Assembly: GCA_008828725.1 (NCBI GenBank)
Contig: MEHQ01001760.1
Span: forward strand, 114,899 to 178,898
Direction: 5' to 3'
From: Saccharina japonica
Taxonomy: Eukaryota; Sar; Phaeophyceae; Laminariales; Laminariaceae
Length of the DNA: 64,000 nt
A program made the translations under genes and the position numbers. The notes under the pieces were generated by a model. It was not told the DNA's origin and made no database searches. It worked only from the letters and a program-made list of their open reading frames with translations. This document shows positions 11,130 to 23,173 of the stretch, one piece after another (the first letter of the stretch is position 1; every line of letters begins with the position of its first letter).

Positions 11130-14100
11130 GCGGCGAGCCATTCGCCAAGTCCAGCTTCGCTCTACAGAGGCTGTGCTTGCGGGTAGATTTTCTCCAATCA
11201 GATCCGCGGGGCTATCGCGGAGATTTCACCTCCCGCAAACCGGGAGCGTGAACCTGTAGTTCAACGGTTAACCGCAGTCGAGGACATCGTGATGCAGGTG
11301 CTTTTTGCAAAGCGCGCGCAATGCATATATATTACACGTAGCGAGCCTTGCTCATGTTTAGTCAAAATAATGTTTCCTTCCTCAGGGGGCGGGGAGGCGG
11401 GGGGGGGGGCAGAAGTGTTGAGGATGTAGTGTCGCACTCTTCTCCTATGGTTTATATATAGTGTTATATATAGTGTATACGCGATTCAGTTAAAAATGCA
11501 CATACAGTAGCAGGAAAGCAGGAAATATGGTTGTATGGAATATGGGAAGGCGTATCGCACGTCCAGGCGTGCACCACCCTGTGCAAGGCAGATGGTTAGC
11601 GGGGAAATAGTTCCCTCCATCGCAACCCCCTCGGTGATGACCTGCAGTTTTAGGGTTTCCTGCACCGTGCGTTTTACATTCGCGGGCAGGCGGTAGGGAA
11701 AAGGGCATGTCAGACGACAGAGCAACTATTTCCATTTTGTTTTTTGTGACTCCCGACCATCGAAAGTTTCCGAAATACGCCCTGCTGTGGCGGGCGGTCG
11801 CTTTGGTGAGTTGAGCACTGAGCAGAGCATGCTGCTGTGGGCGCGAGTAGTTGCATCCCGGGCGGGGGGAGGGGGGGGGGGTCGTCGATGAGCTCGGCCA
11901 GACTGCGCGCTGGTGTCTGCCATTACGTGAGTGAACTCGACTGGATTGCACGTAAGCTGTGCGCGGCGTTCGTGGCAGTCTACTAGATTTGTGAGAAGCA
12001 CGAGCCGGCGAGCCGTGTCGTACCAATAAGGAGAAACGTTGAGTCGCCGGTGGAAGCGAAACTTTGGTTATATAGTAATGCCGCGGCTGGGTCGGGTGGA
12101 AACCTTGACCTTCGTGATGGGTGATCGTTGCCTCAACGGTTGCTATGGGGCGGCATCGATCAGGTAGACCATGCTGGCGTGTTGAGAGATGTTGCATGTG
12201 TATATTTCGCGAGAGAGTGTTTCATCAAAAGCCGTTACGTGCAAGTTGGGCATCCGTAGTGTTGCATAGATGGGCCTTCCTTGCTAATATTGGGCATCCG
12301 CTGTCGCTGAACGTGTTGCAGAAAGCGGAGCGAGCGAGCGCGTCGACCTTTCGCGTGCGTGAAGCTTGCGTTGGGCGTTGAAGTTTCTTATCGTGGAGGG
12401 GAAGGCATGCAATGATGGTTTACTCCTCACCTCCGGTGGTGCGTAGTTTTTAGGTATGTTGTGCTTTGATCACTAATACATATTACGCCTCTCTCGGCAA
12501 TCAATCTCTGCAAAACTGAGGCAATTGCGTCGAGCGGCACACATTCCCCTCGTCCGCTCACGGGTCCCGTCTGGTGGAGCTTCCACGCAGATGTACAGTA
12601 CTTTTTATCTACGAAGTATGTATGGGTGTTTCGGCAGGGCCTTCATGGTACTTTCATTAAAGTGTCATGTACCTCTCCATGAAAGCACCATGGAAGCAAT
12701 GTATGCGCATGCACCACCATGGACGCACCATGGGAGCAATGGTAGCGCACACACCATGGAAGCAGTGGAAGCGCATACACCACATGAAAGCATCATGGAT
12801 GCACAACGAAAGTCCCCATGGAAGCACCATGGATGCACAACGAAAGTCCCCTTAGAAGCGCATACACCATGGGAGTACAATGGAAGCACCATGAACGTCT
12901 CATGGAGGTCCCATGGAAGCACGATGGGAGCACCGTGGAAGCACCTCGGAAGTAGCATGGCGGAACCATGAACGTCCCTATGGCAGACCATGAAAGTATC
13001 GTGGCAGCACCATGAAAATTTCATTGAATCATCACCATGGAAGAACCATGAAAACACCACGGGTGTACCACATGCACCATGAAAGTCCCACGGAAGCACC
13101 ATGGCGAGTCCCAGGGATCACCATGAAAAGCTCCCTGGAAACACCAGTGAACGACCACGGAGCCACGGAGCCATGGGTGTTCCATGAAAACAGAACATTG
13201 TTTTGTTTGTTTTGAAACTTCCATAAAAAACACAGTGCAATACCCTTGCAGGACCAAACAAAAACGAACCCCACGCCATCATTTTCTTGAGCGACGCCGC
13301 CCGCGAACAGGGGGGGGGGGAGTTGTTAGCGACTTTGTCTCTGCGTGTCTGTGGTTCCCAACCGTCAGAAGATCCGCTTTGGTTGCCACGAAAAACATGT
13401 TTCTGGCTTTTTTGCTGTCCCTGCTGGGAGAAAGGATCGGCCGTCGGCGAATGGTGGTTCTTCCCATCATGGAGACACAGTTTTGGGATATATACGTAAG
13501 TGTGAATGAAGGAGAATCGCAAACGTTGTGAGACCACGGAGTCGAAGACGCTGGTTGCTGGTTCCCATTGGGCGGGGGGTTCCACTGGCACTCCCCTAAT
13601 AGTGTTGTTTGTTACTGGGGCACCCCCTTCCGTCAGGATACATGGATTTTCCTTCCTGGTTACGCGTTGCTGGTCGTCCGAGGCACGAACATTCTCGCCT
13701 TGGCTCTTGGTGTATGTTGCCACCAGGCCCTGACTCCCAGCCCTCCCACTCTTCTCTATCGGACCGTCAAGTTTCTTCGAAGAACGGGCGAGCCCCGCTT
13801 ACTTACGTTAAGCCCTCATAGGTGCACCACCTTGAAGGCTGTTTCGCCGTGGTTGCACCGACGCCGACAAGGCGAGGGTTACAGGCTCGTGCCGAACATC
13901 AACGAAAAATTACTACGGAAAGGCAAGGGTCAAGCCACCAGATATACAGCGAGAGAGGAATATCACCACACATACACGCACGTACCATGGTAACACCTAG
14001 GGAACAGCACGGCAACGCATACCGTGGTCGTGTTCTACAATATATAAAGAAAACAGAGAGAGGAGAGGTACATCGGGTTCAAGCGTCTCACTCGCGCCGT

Positions 14101-14561
14101 CTTGAAACAAAACACGGTATGATACGCCAAAACAAAAGAAGGGAGAAGCACATGCTACGGACGGTGCAGGCAACCCGTGTCGCGCCTCGTGCGTAAAAAC
14201 CCAGCACGGCAGCGGGTACGTATAATACGTAGCAGCTATATCCCGAAAAACACAAATATAACACCAGTCAGGCCGTCTCTAAAGGCGGTCCATTGGATGT
14301 CGCCAAACAAACACTCATCAAGACAGTCAGCATATCGCCGAAAATGTGAACAAACAAACAACCGCCCTACCAACACCAACAGGGTACCGAGCCCGCCTTC
14401 ACGCTCTCTATGCCTCCGGCAAACGAAAAAAAAACAACCGAAACAACACCCAACATCCTCCTCGCGTAGTATCTCCGCACCAAAAAAACTATACAAAAAA
14501 ACTGGCTTCGAAGGGACCACAACCCAAGGCACGAGAACAAACCCCACCCTCCACCGTCGGG
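11130..14561. other. Intergenic, apart from the minisatellite
   Basis: Apart from the repeat at 12.6-13.2 kb I find no supported exon. There are TATATA-rich bits near 11450-11475 and short G or C runs (11400-11409, 11870-11880, 13310-13320). Frames such as 11490-12197 (minus) and 13118-13723 (minus) show no family or splice features. Confidence 0.4.
12632..13190. repeat. Degenerate CCATGG-rich minisatellite
   Basis: About 560 bases built of variants of CATGGAAGCACCATGAAAGT, with short units of roughly 12 and 24 bases. ATGG/CCAT occurs dozens of times. Two internal blocks are close copies (CATGGATGCACAACGAAAGTCCCC, which I only cite by its position near 12793-12850). Both strands stay open over long distances because the repeat lacks stop codons; I do not treat these frames as genes. 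Confidence 0.8.
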
Positions 14562-15013
14562 TCACGCTCGCGACACATCAGACCCGCCGTGAGACTTCTT
14601 AGTGCCGTCCTGAGATTGCGATTGGCTATCCTTGTGCGGTGGCGGTAAATCTGGGGTTGAACTCGCACCGTGCGATCTCCACCCGAGCTCGGCCGAAGGG
14701 TTTCCACGGTTCCAATCGGCGTCCGGATGAGGGAAAGGATTGTCCTTGAAAAACTCTGCGAGGTTTTTCAGTCCGTGGGGTCGGTGGTGCAAGCAGACGC
14801 CGTCACGGAGCAACGGCGGGGGTGGGTCGGTGGGTCTTCATGTTTAGCAACCTAAAGTACGCTGTTGTCAGAGCAAATATTTCTCAGGCGCAGGAGAATG
14901 GACGGCTAACTCGTACCATGTGTCTGGTACAGGGGTAAAATTTTTACGGCGGTTCATCGCATCACATTGATCGGTTGTAATTATCGACGGCTTTCGTCCC
15001 TGGAGAGTATTCA

Positions 15014-15047
<34 letters not shown>

Positions 15048-16333
15048 CGGCATAGGCAAGCGCTATCCAACCGAAAATTTGCCGGACATCATGCATCAAA
15101 GGAACGGGAGACAGGCACTAAAAGAAAACCATGCGCGGCGTGAATCACGCCCACAAAGGAAGCTGAACACAGAGGAAGGCGGGATCACCCGGAATCTCCG
15201 CGCGTTCAAAAAACGGAAAACTGGTCTCACGGTAAGCAAATGCAAGAGCTCAAAAACCTGGCCCAAAGGGCCCCAAAGATGGACGGGTGAATATGTCGTT
15301 ATTTCTGGGTGGTTGCGTATTCAGTCATTCCCTGTTGCCACTCACTATCGATTTTATCCTGAATGCTTCCGATCAAATCGTCTGGGCTTCCCTTGCCGCC
15401 CCAAAGCCCTCCTTCTGGGGGAGTCATTCCGAAGGGATCACGTTTGGTGCTCTTCACCCGGTGAGAGAGTTTCCAAAGTTGGCAGTGAAACATGGGGCAT
15501 AGGGTGGGCGGGTGGGTTAAGCCAGGGCTGTGCGGGAAACCGGTTGCGGGGCGGGTGCGTGCATCTCGCCACGGCTCCAAAATAAAGACCCACACGTGCT
15601 TGAGATATAACTGGTACCAAGCAGGGGGTTGCTTGCGAGCATGCGTAACTGTCGCGCTGAGTGCTGTTGGCGGCGAGGTGTCATCGTGTGCAAACACTGG
15701 CGAGAGGTGACGACATCGCCGACGCGAACGATTGTACAACACAAAACAGAAAGAAAAAAAACTACCGCGCGTGCCAGGGGCGACTCAACAAAAGGCCTTC
15801 CGTTCCTTCCCACAAAGACCCAGAGAACACACTGTCGGGTCTATGCCTGACAACGTTCTCCACTAATTATCTTGAGGCGTATTATCTGACAGCCTGTAAA
15901 CCGTATTTGTACAACACATGTGGTGCAGCGGAACTGTGAGCTGGTGGTAGAAAGCCCGCCTCGAGACAACACCAAAATCGAGACTATCAGCGGCTTCATC
16001 GAACAACATAGCCCCCCTCCCTCTCTTCCGCGACGGTTATAAAGGATGTCACGAAGATCGATAGCAATCGCGAAAGGCTCACTCGGTCACGCTTGGGCAT
16101 CTTCCTCTCGTCAGCAGCTCCGCCGCCATCGCCGCCGCCATCTTGGGGGGGCTTCGAGCTGCCGGCGACGGTTCCGCTGTCCTTCGTGGTGATGTCGTAG
16201 ACCTGTTCGGGCCTCACGCCCGGGCAGTTCCGAAACACTCGGCGGATGGTCTCGCACGTGAAGCTTCCGTCGGTGCTGCTGCATTCCTTCGAGGCCGACA
16301 TGTTGTAGCGACACCCGGGGTTTTCTTCCATAT
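14562..16333 (-). CDS. Unrecognised gene, three 3' exons with a Cys-rich module
   Basis: Exons in transcription order: 16333-16083 (acceptor CTGCCTCAG, donor CGA|GTGAGC), 15451-15346 (donor GATA|GTGAGT) and 14755-14562 (acceptor CTCGCAG, stop). Phases 0 and 1 join exactly. The first exon encodes ENPGCRYNMSASKECSSTDG then FTCETIRRVFRNCPGVRPEQ, a four-Cys module, followed by a Gly-rich linker. The second contains RDPFGMTPPEGGLWGGKGS. The third has FFKDNPFPHPDADWNRG and a Ser/Gln-rich tail ending GGSDVSRA. The C-x-Y...C...CETIR...CPG pattern loosely recalls the GCKYDYPMGDC...ETIRGC loop of the 34-38 kb gene, but no membrane segment follows. The 5' part was not found. Function unknown. Confidence 0.6.
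15014..15046. repeat. Run of 33 G
   Basis: Uninterrupted guanine homopolymer inside an intron of the 14.5-16.3 kb gene (C-run on its coding strand, about 260 bases before an acceptor). Length in the assembly may be unreliable. Confidence 0.9.
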
Positions 16334-16769
16334 CTGAGGCAGTGCAAACAAAAGAGGGGAGGGACGGCAGTGCGCGGGTAATTGACGGCAAATGGCTGTG
16401 GCGGCTCTGCTGCTTGTAGGTGGAGCTTGTGCTGAGGTTAGAAAGGAGTGCGCGGGTCTGTGTACGGCCGCTCTCTAGCTCGCGAAGAAATATTTCCGAC
16501 GATCTTGGCAAAGTGGCCTCGGTTCGCCCTTCTATGTGTGCGAGCAAGCAGACGCGTGCAAGAGAACGAGGCGACGCGCATTTGGCACTACTGCTACTGC
16601 TGTCTGTCTGTCCGCGTGTTGTCGTTGCAAACCATAGGGGATCCAGCTGGTTGCTCTGGGCCCCACCTGAAAGAGGTCGTTGTCTGGTCTCCCGACAACA
16701 GCAACGGTTGCGCGATGCAAGGTTGGAGAAGGCAAGAGGTCTTGCGGCTACGACGAGAGCAACACCCAG

Positions 16770-17411
16770 GCGCTCCGGGGGGAGAGCATCGAATGGCAAG
16801 GGTTCCTCGATTGTTTTGACGCAGTGCTCGCGTTGGACATTTACGGGCCGACGGGGTGGCTGGAGGCGGCCCACAATCTCTTACCACAACATTTTCGTGA
16901 GTTGGGCGCGCTCGTTACAGCGGGTCCCACCGAAAAGACTATCACTCAGTCACGGATGCATGCAAAGTGTCGCGGGGTTATCGTTACAGAAGGAGTGTCA
17001 CGTGATACCGCGTTCGAGCAGCATCGCGGAGTATGTTGGAGATGCTACGAGGAGGTGTATAATCTGCGACTGCTGAGCAGCGGAGCATTGACCCACCAGC
17101 TCTCCATATTTCCCCTTTGCACTCGTCTACCTCTTGCCAGGTGTGGCTTAAAAGCAAAGACGTTATTCACACTGTGTGTTGCAGAGCGAAAAACCTAAGA
17201 GTGGCTGTTGGGAGCATGTTCGTCCTTCGCGTATCAGAGCTAATTGAAAACGACACATCGTTTTCTTCGAGCAGGCAGCCTGATTAAGCCGACTAGTAGA
17301 CCTCCAATGGTCGAGACCACCACGACGGATTACCCGACCAGGCTTGCGATGGAACTGGTCCGGCACACGCAAGAATACCAAGATCGATACGAGAGCGACC
17401 GGCAGATGTAA
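16770..17411 (+). CDS. Unrecognised gene, two 3' exons
   Basis: Exon 16770-16896 (acceptor CACCCAG, donor TTTTC|GTGAGT) encodes ALRGESIEWQGFLDCFDAVL followed by DIYGPTGWLEAAHNLLPQHF. The terminal exon 17275-17411 (acceptor CGAGCAG) continues in phase: SLIKPTSRPPMVETTTTDYP, then a charged helix (RLAMELVRHTQEYQDRYESD) and TAA. Phase 1 joins exactly, which supports the pair. The 5' exons are not identified; they would have to lie left of 16770, close to or within the minus-strand gene. Function unknown. Confidence 0.55.
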
Positions 17412-17844
17412 CGTCCAGAAGACGAACGACGGAGGACGCCAAATTTCCAGGAATTGGTTCGCAGAGAGGCCGTGGTTCGTTAAGTTACTTCTATTACAGT
17501 ACTACTGGTGAGCGGGTCGGCACCGCCACCAGTTTTGTGGGTGAAGGGCGAGTTAGCTCCAGTGGGATTTGCCAGCTCTCGGTGAGGTGGTACGCGTACC
17601 CAGGGGTATACAGCTCGAATTTTAAACGTGCTGTAGATAGCCATTGGGCTGAAGTTGGTTCTCGGGAGTTTAGGAGCCTGGAACAGTCGGTTCCGAAATT
17701 TAGTGGAAGAAAAACTTCGTGCTTGCTTCCATGGTTGGGTGTATACGGCCGTCCCTCGCAGATCGTGACATCTTGTTTCGAACGATACCCCGAAATTCCT
17801 CGCGCAATAGTGTTTCAGTGCGAATCATCTAAGGACAGCTACAC

Positions 17845-17845
<1 letters not shown>

Positions 17846-17878
<33 letters not shown>

Positions 17879-18173
17879 CTTCACATTAAAAACCGTGCCG
17901 GTCTCTCTATCCAGTACCTCCATCTGTCCGTACTAATCCAACACTTGACGCGGTCGATTCCCGTGGTCACAGGCTAACTTACCCAAAAAAAGGTACGCGT
18001 ATACTGGAATAAAAGTGGAACCCGAAGGGTCCGCAAAGCGATCAAAGCCAGTCAAAAACAGATAGTCTGGAGCACTCCGCTCCCCTCTACACGCTATGTG
18101 AAGGTAAAAATAAAACTGGAAAGGTCAACATCACCAATCGGGGGTATACGCCCCCTGATTCTATCTTGGTGCC
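17846..18173 (-). repeat. 0.3-kb dispersed repeat, inverted relative to 31.07 kb
   Basis: Starts at the left with a TTG microsatellite and TCTTCACATTAAAAACCG, and ends at TATCTTGGTGCC. Its reverse complement matches 31071-31373 along the whole length with only scattered changes. Read in the direction of the 31-kb copy, the element ends in an ACA/CAA repeat, as many SINE or LINE 3' ends do. No coding capacity is seen. Confidence 0.85.
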
Positions 18174-18689
18174 CCTATAATGCCGGGGTGTTCCGTGCCG
18201 GGTTCACGCCGGTCAGGCAAACAAAATCGAGTCCTCCACCCCGATTATAAACGCACACATGGTACGGGGGAAGGGAACTATGGTCCCGTGCGACTGATGT
18301 ACCCCCGGCCTGCGAGCAGTGTAACTGCAAAAGGTCAAAAACAACGAAGGGAAAAAGACAAAGGCAAAGACAAAGAGACAAGTCAAAAGTACAAGCAAAC
18401 ACTAAAACAAACAAGACCACAGAGACAGCACAGACACGTCATCCCGAGGGGGTGGTGCAATGGTGCGGCGGTGGGGGGAGGGGGAAAAAAAACAACAAAA
18501 ACAAACACAGTAGCATATACTTATTTGACGGAGAGCGTTGTGAACCGCGACTTGCTTGTTAGAGTATTCGCAGTGCTCTCCGTCAAGCACGTCCATGCTA
18601 CTCCAGCTTTCTTTATATGATCCTCGCTGAAACCCCGCGAAATAAAATATTAGGGAACGTTCGAAACGTCGCCTATGATTGTACATAAC

Positions 18690-18746
18690 GAATGCCTTGG
18701 TGAGCACGCCGCCGAACACGACGTTGGTTCTGGTTTCGGCTGATGG
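18690..18746 (-). CDS. Possible exon with a hotdog-like motif
   Basis: After acceptor CATGTGCAG the minus strand reads PSAETRTNVVFGGVLTKAF, then a weak donor (TTC|GTTATG). NVVFGGVLTKAF resembles the FGG-containing helix start of hotdog acyl-CoA thioesterases. Nothing else of that family was found nearby, so this is weak. Confidence 0.22.
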
Positions 18747-20467
18747 CTGCACATGAGCAGGGAGTAACCTTCACGGCTGAGAAACAAGGTTATCGCATAT
18801 CCCTTGAGATACAACAGTCAGCGTTGACTGCTACAAAGCTCTGCGGGTACGGCGTATACGAGTATCTAGCTGAGCGGACAGTAGTATCGTAGTGGCGAAG
18901 CAGGTTTTCCTTGGGTTCGCTTGCCGTTACGGAAAATGCATCGAGGGTGTTGGCGTGACGTGGACGCTACTCCTTGTAAAAAAAGCGGGAGGACTTGGCA
19001 TAGGATGTATGCTAGAACAGGCGTGGTGGGTTCTCTAGAGAACCAACATAACGAACACCACAAATGCCCGCTTGTGTTGTCCCTTTCTCTTGCTCTGTGC
19101 AAAGCAAGCAGCGCATCGCGTAGGGCACGAATCAGGACACTCCACAACATTTCTAGACTAACGTCGTAGTCTGTATTGGCACACAGCAGTGTACCCACGC
19201 ATCCCTTTCCGACGACACGCGCAGATACGCCGTTCCGATCCCTTTAACATTCTCGGCAGGTACGAGCAGCATGCAGTGTGTTCGACATCCTCATCCGCAT
19301 GAGGCCATGAGTAGAATCGCCATCATGGGGGTCGGGCGGTCCGGATTGAGAGTATGGATGACCATCGTACTTCCGATACATGAACCTGCTGGGACAATGT
19401 CGGGGGAGTTGCTTGCCATATACCGGCGTCTCATGGTACTTTTATTACCGGTGATCTGCTGAAAACCCTTCAGTTTGCTGACTCCACGTCGGTAGCGGAT
19501 GTTTGACGCCAAGCTGCTTGTACTTGCCAGCGGGTTTAACACATATCATAAAAGGTTATGAGCCTCGTTTAGTTGAGCCGCTGCCTGCGAAAAGCACGCC
19601 CTCGGACGGGGGGTCGGAGCACGGACGATTGGAGCCTACGAGGTCATGACCGGCGATAACGTCCGGGTGCTGCACTTCTTGCATGGTCTGATCCATTGGG
19701 AACTTCGAAGTCGTCTCAATCTCCGGGAGGAGTATACGAGTACTGTGCGTACGGCAGTACCAGTATACAGCAGTCAGTAGTGTGGGAAACCATTTTTAGA
19801 AACCTCGTAAACTTTGGCGATGAAAGAGAGAAACAAAAAAAATGGAAATCAGAAGCAGCCATCATCGGCCATCGACGTCAATTCCATTCCTCCATTGGAA
19901 GTCACCCCGCCCTTCGAGAACAAAAACTAAAGCAAGCAGTGCTCGAATAATAGTACGCGCGCAACCACAGCAACAGCGGTGCGGCCCTGCATCGTCGTGC
20001 ACCCTCGGAGTGCGTAGGTGGTTGGTGTTGCCGGTGGGTGGTGGCGGCAAGCGTGCAGATAGATGGCGCCGTCATGGGGCAATGCCGTATGCTATGCCGT
20101 GTGAGCGTGGTCTTGTCATTGCTGTCGCCGTCGCTTGTATTTTGGTGTTGTGTTTGGGCGTTCGGCGCTTGCTGCACATTGAGACGTCCGAGGCTTTCGC
20201 TACTCTCTGTACGAGCTCCTGTGCGAGCTCGACAGGGTACGAGGAACGAGTAAATAGGTACGCCTTCCGGCATCCGGTATGCACATGCATTGCGGTGTTG
20301 TTATCAATCGGTGCTCGTCAAACAGCTGTGCCGTCGGGCTCTAAACTGCAAAGCACGAGACACGTGAGATGGGTACATGGGACAGATACGAGCCGGGATG
20401 TAAAAGTTGAAGTTGTGCCGCACTAAAACAAGCGTTGATCTACGTATGATATTGCTGTAATGTTTTT

Positions 20468-20791
20468 CATTGCCAGCTCGTACGAATGGTATGTTCTTTC
20501 TTGACACTATGAACGCGTTGGTCAGACCAGCCTTCCACGACAATGCAGGGGCATACGGCCAGGCCGGTGCGCTCGCATTTGCTGCACATGGTTGAAGGAG
20601 GACCAAGCGCGCGGTACCGCCGTCTCCATGAAATAGACAGCAGCAGTGGGCTCGCACTTGGAGCTTCGACCTATTTACTCAAGAATAAGAACGAGCCTCT
20701 TGAACAAGAAGCGTAAGTATATGCCCAGTTGGACTCACCCTTCTTGACGAAGTTGTGCATCTTGTCATCGTCTGGGAGGGCCATCGGAGTA
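20468..20791 (-). CDS. Possible two-exon gene segment with Cys-rich end
   Basis: Exon 20791-20739 has a good acceptor (CGATCTTGCAG) and donor (AAGG|GTGAGT) and encodes MALPDDDKMHNFVKK. Continuing in phase from about 20661, a second segment includes MCSKCERTGLAVCPCIVVEG and WSDQRVH before a stop near 20468. The second acceptor (GTCGAAG) is weak. The CxxC...CPC pattern hints at a metal site. Family unknown. Confidence 0.35.
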
Positions 20792-21033
20792 CTGCAAGAT
20801 CGAGGGTCAATACAGGAGCGTGTGGTTTACTCCTACTGCTGCTGTACACGATCCAACAGCAGCGTGGTGCGAAGCAACGTGTGTGGAACAATCCTTAGAG
20901 TTTACTCGGGATTTCTACGAAAGAAGCGTGTTTTCTAAGGGGAAGTCCTGCGGAGAGGTTTCAGCCAGAGAGCTCGGCTCAGCGCACACACACACCACAG
21001 CACATTGGTTGAACCCGGTTCGCGGCTGACCAG

Positions 21034-21363
21034 GCTACCGACGACGTGGAGATTTCTGCATCCACCGCGCATGGAGCAATTAGTGGATACGCGATAGTAC
21101 CAGTAGCAGAAATCAACTTGATGGGCAACGAGAGTTCTGTCGGGGATGGCAGCTCCCTGCTAAAAAACGTTCAACTTCGCTCTGCTGGAAGACGTTGGGG
21201 TAGTGGCCTCGATGACGATGAGGGCTTTTCGCAAAGCAATTCAGGCGAGCTCAAGACATTTCGGGACGAGTACATGCTGCAGAGCCGAATAGGTGAGGCA
21301 AGGGGGCGAGAATTCAGAGGGGGGGCGTCGAAACAGACCTATTATATGTTGGCTACTACGTAG
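21034..21363 (+). CDS. Terminal exon of an unrecognised gene
   Basis: After acceptor GGCTGACCAG a frame of about 109 codons runs to a TAG at 21361. It contains TDDVEISASTAHGAISGYAI, SLLKNVQLRSAGRRWGSGLD, DDEGFSQSNSGELKTF and ASKQTYYMLATT. The composition is coding-like: balanced and without low-complexity runs. Upstream exons on the plus strand were not pinned down. Function unknown. Confidence 0.5.
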   Translation, partial: ATDDVEISASTAHGAISGYAIVPVAEINLMGNESSVGDGSSLLKNVQLRSAGRRWGSGLDDDEGFSQSNSGELKTFRDEYMLQSRIGEARGREFRGGASKQTYYMLATT

Positions 21364-21879
21364 GAGACAAGTACACACGGACGTGAACTCTGTCTCGTAT
21401 CGTCGCATCTCCAAAAAATATCTGCTGCAGCAGCAGTACGTAGTACGTAGACCCGTAGACCTTGTGCGAAGAAGCACAAGCAACTTCAGTGTGTGTGTCT
21501 CCATTCGTTCTACCCAACTTCATCAGTTCATCAGTACACCAAACTCTTCATAATTCAAAACATTGAAGTAGAAAACGCGCGAACGGTACGAGTACGCGAG
21601 TACGAGTACGTATTTACTGCTGTATACAACCTTGCACCTTGCACCTTGCAAAGCTTGCAAAGCTGAATATCGATCGGTCGGGAGAATTCACAGCTGACAT
21701 TTTTTTATACCTGTGGTAGAAAACACCAAGGCGACGATTTGCTGCTTGCTGTCAACGTACTCGTACGTCTTAATAGTGTACGTACCTGGTATGCATCAAT
21801 AGGATAATTATTTATTTTCTGAATGTGGGGAGACGAAATCATAGGAGATCGGAGATATCTGTCTTCGTGTACCATTTTA

Positions 21880-22388
21880 GTAGTGTTCGGTATCGAGAAA
21901 AAAATCGAGGGGATACGATATCTCGATATCAGCCCCTAAAATTTGGGATATGGATACGATATCTCGATATATCGTATCTTGTGATATCGCATGATATCGG
22001 ATATGATATCACGATATATCGCGATATATCATGCGATATATGTCGCTCGGCACACAAAATGTATATTTTGATCGCGATATATCGCACGATATAAGATACG
22101 ATATGATATCGAGATGTCCCGAAAATATTCTTGATATTGACATCGATATATCCTGAAAATTTCGCATGATACGTCGAGAATTCTAGATACGATACCGAAC
22201 ACTACACCTGTGCTGTACGTTTACACGTAATATCGTATCGATATCATGCGATATATCGTATTATATCGGTATCGTATCGATGATATCGGTATCGAGATAT
22301 CCCGAAAATATTCTCGATATTGATATCGATATATCCCGAAAATATCGCATGATATATCGAGAATTCTAGATACGATACCGAACACTAC
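21880..22388. mobile_element. Palindromic GATATC-rich MITE with 6-bp target duplication
   Basis: Ends are GTAGTGTTCGGTATCG (21880-21895) and its exact inverse (22373-22388), flanked by ATTTTA on both sides (21874-21879 and 22389-22394). A second copy of the right end lies inside at 22190-22205, followed by unrelated sequence, which suggests a nested or partly duplicated structure. The body is almost entirely overlapping ATCGATAT, GATATC and CGATATATCG palindromes. No coding sequence. Confidence 0.8.
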
Positions 22389-22998
22389 ATTTTAGGCATC
22401 AGGCGCTGCGCGCATTCGCCTGTTTTTCTGTTTTTACGTTTTTACGCCTGTTTGTTTTTAGGGCGAAAGCCAAAAGTACAAAAGTAGGTGTACCTATCAA
22501 GTACCTATATAAAAATAGATAAATAGTCTATACGACTGATACCTTTTCTATTAATACCAGGTATTATTGATGATATAATATATAAACCAGAGTACGCACG
22601 ATAAAAATACCCCATACAGATATATAACGACGACAGGTGGCTGACGCTATAATATTACCAGGGTATTATAGTAGACCCACTCTATCACGTCAACTCGTCG
22701 GAACACTATTTAAATATAAGTATACCTGATATGTTTATTTCAGACTGTTTAATTTTAATTTTAATTTAATTTTTATTTATTTATTTTTTCTCCCCCCACA
22801 AATAGACGCACACTTCCTGAATTCTACAGCCTCAGATTGTGTCCCCCTCATACGGGATGTACAACCTACATGAGGACATATAAAATCCGTAAGTACGCGC
22901 GATCGAAGTATTACACTCAGCTAGCAAAGATGAGCTTCGACGAAATCCTCGAGCTCACAGCTGTTGTTTTTTATTTCTTTAATATATAGCATCGTATG
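22389..22998. other. AT-rich non-coding stretch
   Basis: AT-rich sequence with TAATTTTAATTTAATTTTTATTTATTT near 22748-22785. I see no gene. Confidence 0.5.
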
Positions 22999-23112
22999 TA
23001 CGGGGGGCCATAGTGAATATATAGGACCTACGGTACACACAACAATCTATATGTTTACCTATTTTTACTATTAATAACAATATTTGGTCCTATTTGAATA
23101 TGGTCCTCCGTA
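22999..23112. mobile_element. Short inverted-repeat element (TACGGRGGRCCATAG family), copy 1
   Basis: Begins TACGGGGGGCCATAGTGAATA and ends in the approximate inverse (TGAATATGGTCCTCCGTA). The body (ATAGGACCTACGGT...CTATTTTTACT) is shared with 43716-43838 and 48650-48857. No coding sequence; a MITE-like hairpin. Confidence 0.75.
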
Positions 23113-23173
23113 ACACTCTCTTGTATGAAAGTACCTGGTACGTACGAGTATACACTACTGAGTAGTATGCCTT

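Noticed and set aside
11255..11290. tRNA-like A box (TAGTTCAACGGTTA)
   Set aside because: No B box at the right distance and no foldable cloverleaf.
12525..13102. His/Trp-rich repeat protein frames in the 12.6-13.2 kb array
   Set aside because: Open frames on both strands follow from a stop-free repeat; no start context or splice signals.
12632..13190. CRISPR array
   Set aside because: Units are degenerate, lack unique spacers of constant length, and the genome is eukaryotic.
15996..16874. 292-codon open frame on the minus strand
   Set aside because: Only 16083-16333 behaves as an exon; a clear acceptor lies at 16334 and the upstream half is Ser/Arg-rich and unlike the exon. The downstream part runs through a GTGAGC donor.
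17950..17975. tRNA B-box-like GGTCGATTCCC as a tRNA gene
   Set aside because: No A box or acceptor stem; it lies within a dispersed repeat.
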